A program made the position numbers and the translations under genes. A DNA stretch of 64,000 nt. Origin: Epiperipatus broadwayi. Its lineage: Eukaryota; Onychophora; Udeonychophora; Euonychophora; Peripatidae. Numbering within the stretch: the stretch's first letter is position 1; every line of letters begins with the position of its first letter. The notes below the pieces were generated by a model that was not told the DNA's origin, ran no database searches, and worked only from the letters and a program-made list of their open reading frames with translations. The stretch is from NCBI GenBank assembly GCA_028023455.1, contig JAQFVV010000112.1:124001-188000 (forward strand), read 5' to 3'. Shown here one piece after another: positions 60,154-64,000 of the stretch.

Positions 60154-60732
60154 TCATAATTTAATTTTGTCATCGCTTCCAAGTAAATTAGATTCTGCGA
60201 TTTTACTTTCAATTAGTGCTTGTGGGATTACAGATATCATACAATCAACCTCAAAAAGACCATATCTTGGATGCAATGTCATTTCCAAAACCTCATCATT
60301 AATCCTAACTATCTTATTTGAGAAATCAAGGATAGAATGGTTCATGTGGAGGAAATCTGCCCCTAAGATAGCCTCATGTATTAAGCCATCTAATATAAGA
60401 AAGACATGATAGAGGGTTGTTTGGCCAATTTTAATTTGTATCCAAATTTGTTTTTGTAATAATTTGGCTTTTCTATTATTCGCCATGGTGACTTGTGTGG
60501 ATTTTAGTGGTAAGATTTTGATGTTAGGGTTATTTGTCAGAACTTTATGATAGAATGCATCTGACACCACTGATATTTGACTACCAGAATCTAATAATGC
60601 TTTAACTGGTATGTCCTCAAACAACACCTCTATCATGGGGCAACTTTGCAAAGCAAAATCAGGTGCTCTGTCCTCCCATGAATGCATCAAATTAGTGATT
60701 TCCCAGTTTTCTATTTTATTTATGTCCCTCAT
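60154..60732 (-). pseudogene. gypsy aspartic protease segment
   Basis: Residues 45-51, 'ALLDSGS', hold the catalytic aspartate (codon 60591-60589). Downstream 'AILGADFLHM' is the conserved ILG.DFL strand of retropepsins. It releases Gag and Pol proteins in active elements. Upstream, 'GTWGHVPHL' recalls a zinc knuckle, but the CCHC cysteines are not present. Confidence 0.85.
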
Positions 60733-60947
60733 TGTTTTTTTTGGTTTCTTGAGGTGAGGAACATGACCCCAAGTACCTTTTCAGTTTGGTTTTTGTTGTA
60801 TTTTCAGTGCATGATTACTGGTTGTAGGTTGAGATTTTTCTGGGCTATTGAGAGGATTCATCTTGTTTTTATTATTTGATGTTTGATTACTCTTATTTGA
60901 GTATGTATGAGAAGGGATTAGCTGTAATGACTTCCCTTTCCAATGAT

Positions 60948-63026
60948 TTATGTCATTATTATTCTTTCTTTTTTTTTATAGTAAATAGTATTTACCGTGA
61001 GTTCTTCTTTTCTCTTTTCTGTAGTTCTTGATGATATGTTAGTATTATTTAAATCAATACTGTTAAGTAATTCTGTTACTTTTTCTATACTATTGGTATT
61101 TGTGCATAACAATGTTTGCTCAATTTTCCATGGTAAGTTTCTTTTGACAATACGAACAATATCACCTTCTGTTAAATGATAAGTACTTAATGTTCTAAGT
61201 TTGGTAACTTTACGTCGGAAGAATTTAGTTAATGTTCCCCCTGGAGAAGGCCTATATTTCTCTTGAAATAGTTGATAAAGTAATGTTTCTTGTTTATCCC
61301 TACTCCAAAAATTTTTAATCAACATAATTTGGTAATCATTAAATGTGGATGGAGTTTTGAATAATGACTCCCACCATAGGAGTGCATCCCCCTGTAAATG
61401 ACTATAAGCAATAATCAGTTTTTCTCCCTCAGTCAAATTCTTATTTACTGAAAAATATAAATTAAGATTCTTAAGGTGTTCTATGGGTGCTTCACTTGGT
61501 AATCCCTTAAAAACCTTGAGTCGCACAAATTGATTAATGGTATTCATTTGTGTTGTATGATTATATGGTTTATTTAGCACTGTAGAATCTATATGTGGTG
61601 TTAGCATAGCTAAATCTGAATTACTTTGATTTATGTTAGGATTAACTTCATCAAAATTATCATGAATAAAATATTCTTCATTTTCTTGCATCATTTGATG
61701 TGGAAAGATAGATTCCAATAGGGATTTTCTTGCATCATTAAGATCTCGGGTAAATGTATCTGAATTATTTTCTACATTTCTCTTATCTTTATCATCTTGT
61801 ATATTTGGGCTATGTTCACTTAATTGCCTTTCTATATTTTGTGAATTTTTATCTAATTGAGATTCAACATGGATAAAATTTTGGGTAGTGGTTTTATTCA
61901 AGTGATGTATTTGATTCTGTGTTCCACTTGTGTCCTTTATAATTATTTCTAAAGCCTTTTTAGTTATAATTATATCTGCTTCATTTAAAGCCACTTTATC
62001 TCTTAGCTGCCTTAAATCTTGTTTTATGGTTTCACTAATTTCCATCCTTGTTTCTATTTCACCACTCTGTCTTGTATTAAACTGATTTACTTTCACATAA
62101 ATATCTTGAAATTTTTCTTGAATCTTTTCATGGTACTTTTCTTGGTTTGTTTGGATTTCATTTTTAAATGTTTCCTGGCTCTGGTGTATCTCTTGATATT
62201 TGATTTCTAATTGACTAGTTACACTACAACTAAATTCTTTAAAACGTTGTTGACATTGTAAGTTTCCTTCATTCATCTCTTTTCTCACTTCATTTACTGT
62301 TTGTTTCATTTCAACATTATCTTTTTGAACATTATTTAAATCTAATGATAATTGTTTCATTTCTTCAAACAATTTATTTTCAACATCTTTGATTTCTACT
62401 TGCATCTTTTCCTTAACATCATCAATATCTTTCTTTAACTCTTCTTTTATAGAAATTATGTCTTCTTTTAATTTCCCTTCCATATTATCCATATCAACTT
62501 TAGTTACCATATTATCATTCATTCTAGCCATTTCTCCCTTCATATCAGCATTCATTTTATTTATATCAGCATTTATATTATTCATATCAGCTTTGGTTAC
62601 CATATCAGCTTTTATATTATTCATATCAGCTTTGGTTACCATATTAGCTTTTATATTATTCATATCAGCTTTGGTTACCATATCAGCTTTTATATTATCC
62701 ATATCGGCTTTCATATTATCCATCTTTGCTTCCATGCTAACTTGTAGATGCATTATCATTTGAACCAATTGAGCTATATGCTTATCACTTTTTTGTACTG
62801 TTATAGCTTCAGTTTCTTTTTGTGTTTGAGGTAATATTTGTTCTGTCATGTGAACTTGTGAAGGAGGTTCATCTTCTGCTACAGAACCTTCAGATATTAG
62901 GACTTGTAAAGATCCTTGTTCATTACTAACTGAAGTAATTTCTATTTCATTATCTTTATTACTTAAAAATCCTTCGAAACTTTTTACTTCCATTATTATT
63001 AGCTTTTCCCCACTTCTAGTTATCAT
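60948..63026 (-). CDS. Ty3/gypsy Gag, long coiled-coil form
   Basis: An intact frame of 692 residues starting 'MITRSGEK'. Residues about 100-400 are highly charged heptad-like coiled coil, including about four in-frame 13-residue repeats ('NNIKADMVTKADM') encoded by 39-bp DNA repeats at about 62560-62710. The C-terminal third holds the retrotransposon Gag domain: 'HLQGDALLWWESLFKTPSTF' and 'LIKNFW', then 'LFQEKYRPSPGGTLTKFFRR'. No CCHC zinc knuckle is visible before the stop. Gag forms the particle shell around the RNA. It is much longer than a typical gypsy Gag of 300-450 residues because of the N-terminal coiled coil. Confidence 0.88.
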   Translation of the reverse strand: MITRSGEKLIIMEVKSFEGFLSNKDNEIEITSVSNEQGSLQVLISEGSVAEDEPPSQVHMTEQILPQTQKETEAITVQKSDKHIAQLVQMIMHLQVSMEAKMDNMKADMDNIKADMVTKADMNNIKANMVTKADMNNIKADMVTKADMNNINADINKMNADMKGEMARMNDNMVTKVDMDNMEGKLKEDIISIKEELKKDIDDVKEKMQVEIKDVENKLFEEMKQLSLDLNNVQKDNVEMKQTVNEVRKEMNEGNLQCQQRFKEFSCSVTSQLEIKYQEIHQSQETFKNEIQTNQEKYHEKIQEKFQDIYVKVNQFNTRQSGEIETRMEISETIKQDLRQLRDKVALNEADIIITKKALEIIIKDTSGTQNQIHHLNKTTTQNFIHVESQLDKNSQNIERQLSEHSPNIQDDKDKRNVENNSDTFTRDLNDARKSLLESIFPHQMMQENEEYFIHDNFDEVNPNINQSNSDLAMLTPHIDSTVLNKPYNHTTQMNTINQFVRLKVFKGLPSEAPIEHLKNLNLYFSVNKNLTEGEKLIIAYSHLQGDALLWWESLFKTPSTFNDYQIMLIKNFWSRDKQETLLYQLFQEKYRPSPGGTLTKFFRRKVTKLRTLSTYHLTEGDIVRIVKRNLPWKIEQTLLCTNTNSIEKVTELLNSIDLNNTNISSRTTEKRKEELTVNTIYYKKKERIIMT
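60963..60990 (-). promoter_or_regulatory. Probable -1 frameshift site between gag and pol
   Basis: The coding strand has nine A residues followed by G (AAAAAAAAAG) shortly before the gag TAA at 60948. Gag codons have lowest coordinates divisible by 3; pol codons are offset by +1, i.e. the -1 frame in the reading direction. An A-rich slippery run is a standard gypsy solution for gag-pol fusion. Confidence 0.5.
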
Positions 63027-63382
63027 TAACGAAAAATTTCTAATGTTATATATATAAATTACTTTCTTTTCAAAGTTATACTTTAATATATGCCATAAGA
63101 TTTCATGCTGTGTTTATGACCTTAAATGTAATTCTATTTTTTCTACTTTTATAAGATGTTGTTATAATATATATTTTAATGCCCAAATTATAATGGTATT
63201 TATTTATTTATTTTAAAGTGACTGATTTATCTGTTTATTATGGTTTATTTTATTTCAAGGTCTCTATTATTTATTATTCAGTGTTTTTACCAATTCACAA
63301 CATACTCATATAATTTTTTTTTAAACTATGGATTTAACTAATGGAAAACTACTGTTTCATGCCTTAAGTATGGGTACCATGT
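63027..63382 (-). other. 5' leader and primer-binding site of the gypsy element
   Basis: On the coding strand the LTR ends near 'cccgttataca' and is followed directly by TGGTACCCATACTTAAGG. TGG is the usual start of a tRNA primer-binding site. The tRNA is not assigned. Confidence 0.5.
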
Positions 63383-64000
63383 ATAACGGGATGATCCTTT
63401 TCAGGACTCAAGGAAGTCGCATCTACCTATATTCGGACTTTGAGTCTTCTTATAGAATGCCATGGATGATGTGATTTAAAATATAATCCAATCCACTCCT
63501 CTATTAATAACCTCGTTACTCTCGGAATTCGAGCTCAGAGTAGAAATCGCAATTGACTCTCTTCAGGCATTTCCACAAATATCCCATAGTAATGATAAAT
63601 TTAGTATAAGCTATATATAACTTTTTTATAAATATTAAATCACTAAGTTGATTCAATATATATATATATATATTCGTGAGTATGTATATTTATAATTATT
63701 CGTTTTATAAAATGACTAAATAAAATAAACAAACGAGACCTGTTTAATTTTAAAATCAAGTTTAACACATTTTAATCCGTAATAGAAACAAAAATATTAT
63801 CACATAAATAATAAAAATATTAAAATTTAGAATTATAATCTGTGCTTATATATATATACAATAATAAACTATTTAACATTCAGAAAAAACATAATGTAAT
63901 TATTTACATATATATAATTTAAAATCATGTGTACAATAAATAATACCACCATACATTATAAATCTACGTATTGTGTCATTAAAGTGATTCAGTGTGTGTT
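63383..64000 (-). mobile_element. 5' LTR of the gypsy element, cut by the window end
   Basis: Matches 51934-52174 followed directly by 55176-55560, so this copy lacks the PLE-like insertion and shows its empty site at 63612-63625. A (TA)n at 63658-63672 differs in length from the other LTR. Confidence 0.9.

Larger units (their letters stand above)
57520..60985 (-). pseudogene. Ty3/gypsy pol polyprotein, full length with in-frame TGA stops only
   Basis: Protease, RT, RNase H and integrase follow in one reading frame from about 60985 to 57520. The frame is interrupted only at 60781-60783, just before 60154, at 59653-59655, at 58993-58995 and just before 58618. I see no frameshift. Every interruption is TGA; at least two sit where the family normally has Arg. 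CpG deamination of CGA codons is the simplest explanation. Pol is in the -1 frame relative to gag. Confidence 0.88.

Noticed and set aside
57520-60985. TGA read as an amino acid (selenocysteine or code change)
   Set aside because: TGG encodes Trp normally in the same protein and TGA terminates other frames; CpG decay of Arg codons is simpler.
62560-62710. CRISPR-like regular repeats
   Set aside because: Repeats are contiguous, in frame with Gag and without spacers; the genome is eukaryotic.
62389-62763. 124-codon plus-strand open frame (Ile/Ser-rich)
   Set aside because: Exact antisense of the Gag coiled-coil repeats.

Overview
The window looks like intronic and intergenic DNA from an invertebrate animal genome. 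It is strongly AT-rich, full of (TA)n microsatellites and CpG-poor. The only host coding sequence I can support is one spliced exon at 8219-8350 (+). It encodes most of a cysteine-rich C1 domain of the diacylglycerol kinase theta type, so much of the window may be intron of that gene. I cannot name the species. Three LTR promoters pair TATAAAAGG with a TCAGT initiator about 30 bp downstream, which is common in arthropods; this is only a hint.

Layout. 1-8218: AT-rich DNA with a dispersed repeat, a fold-back carrying decayed hammerhead-like motifs, LINE relics (-), two tRNA-Val-derived SINE copies with perfect target duplications, and a short repeat holding an intact-looking hammerhead ribozyme (-). 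8219-8350: the host exon. 9518-10620: a non-autonomous Tigger-like DNA transposon. 10975-18725: a Penelope-like element (PLE) cluster, with two copies head to head and a third in tandem, split by a second Tigger copy. 18878-23277: a 4.4-kb hAT transposon with a broken transposase and a nested palindrome-rich element. 23310-24160: a satellite with higher-order periodicity.

24184-37485: a degenerate LTR retrotransposon that keeps only a gag relic. Its two LTRs carry later insertions: a ZBED/Charlie-like hAT in the left LTR, and a Tigger plus a non-autonomous hAT-like element in the right LTR. 37486-51250: mostly decayed repeats (LINE end, SINEs, LTR fragments, another Tigger copy, minisatellites) and the second intact-looking hammerhead repeat (+). 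51930-64000: a large Ty3/gypsy element on the minus strand. It has a long coiled-coil Gag and a full-length pol broken only by in-frame TGA codons. Its 3' LTR is interrupted by a 3-kb PLE-like insertion, and its 5' LTR runs off the end of the window.

How the parts relate. The elements form a readable stratigraphy: DNA transposons and PLEs inserted into older LTR elements, mostly with visible target-site duplications. The most unusual signal is the hammerhead repeat family. Copies about 45 kb apart on opposite strands keep the catalytic core, and their stem I and stem III sequences differ in ways that preserve base pairing.
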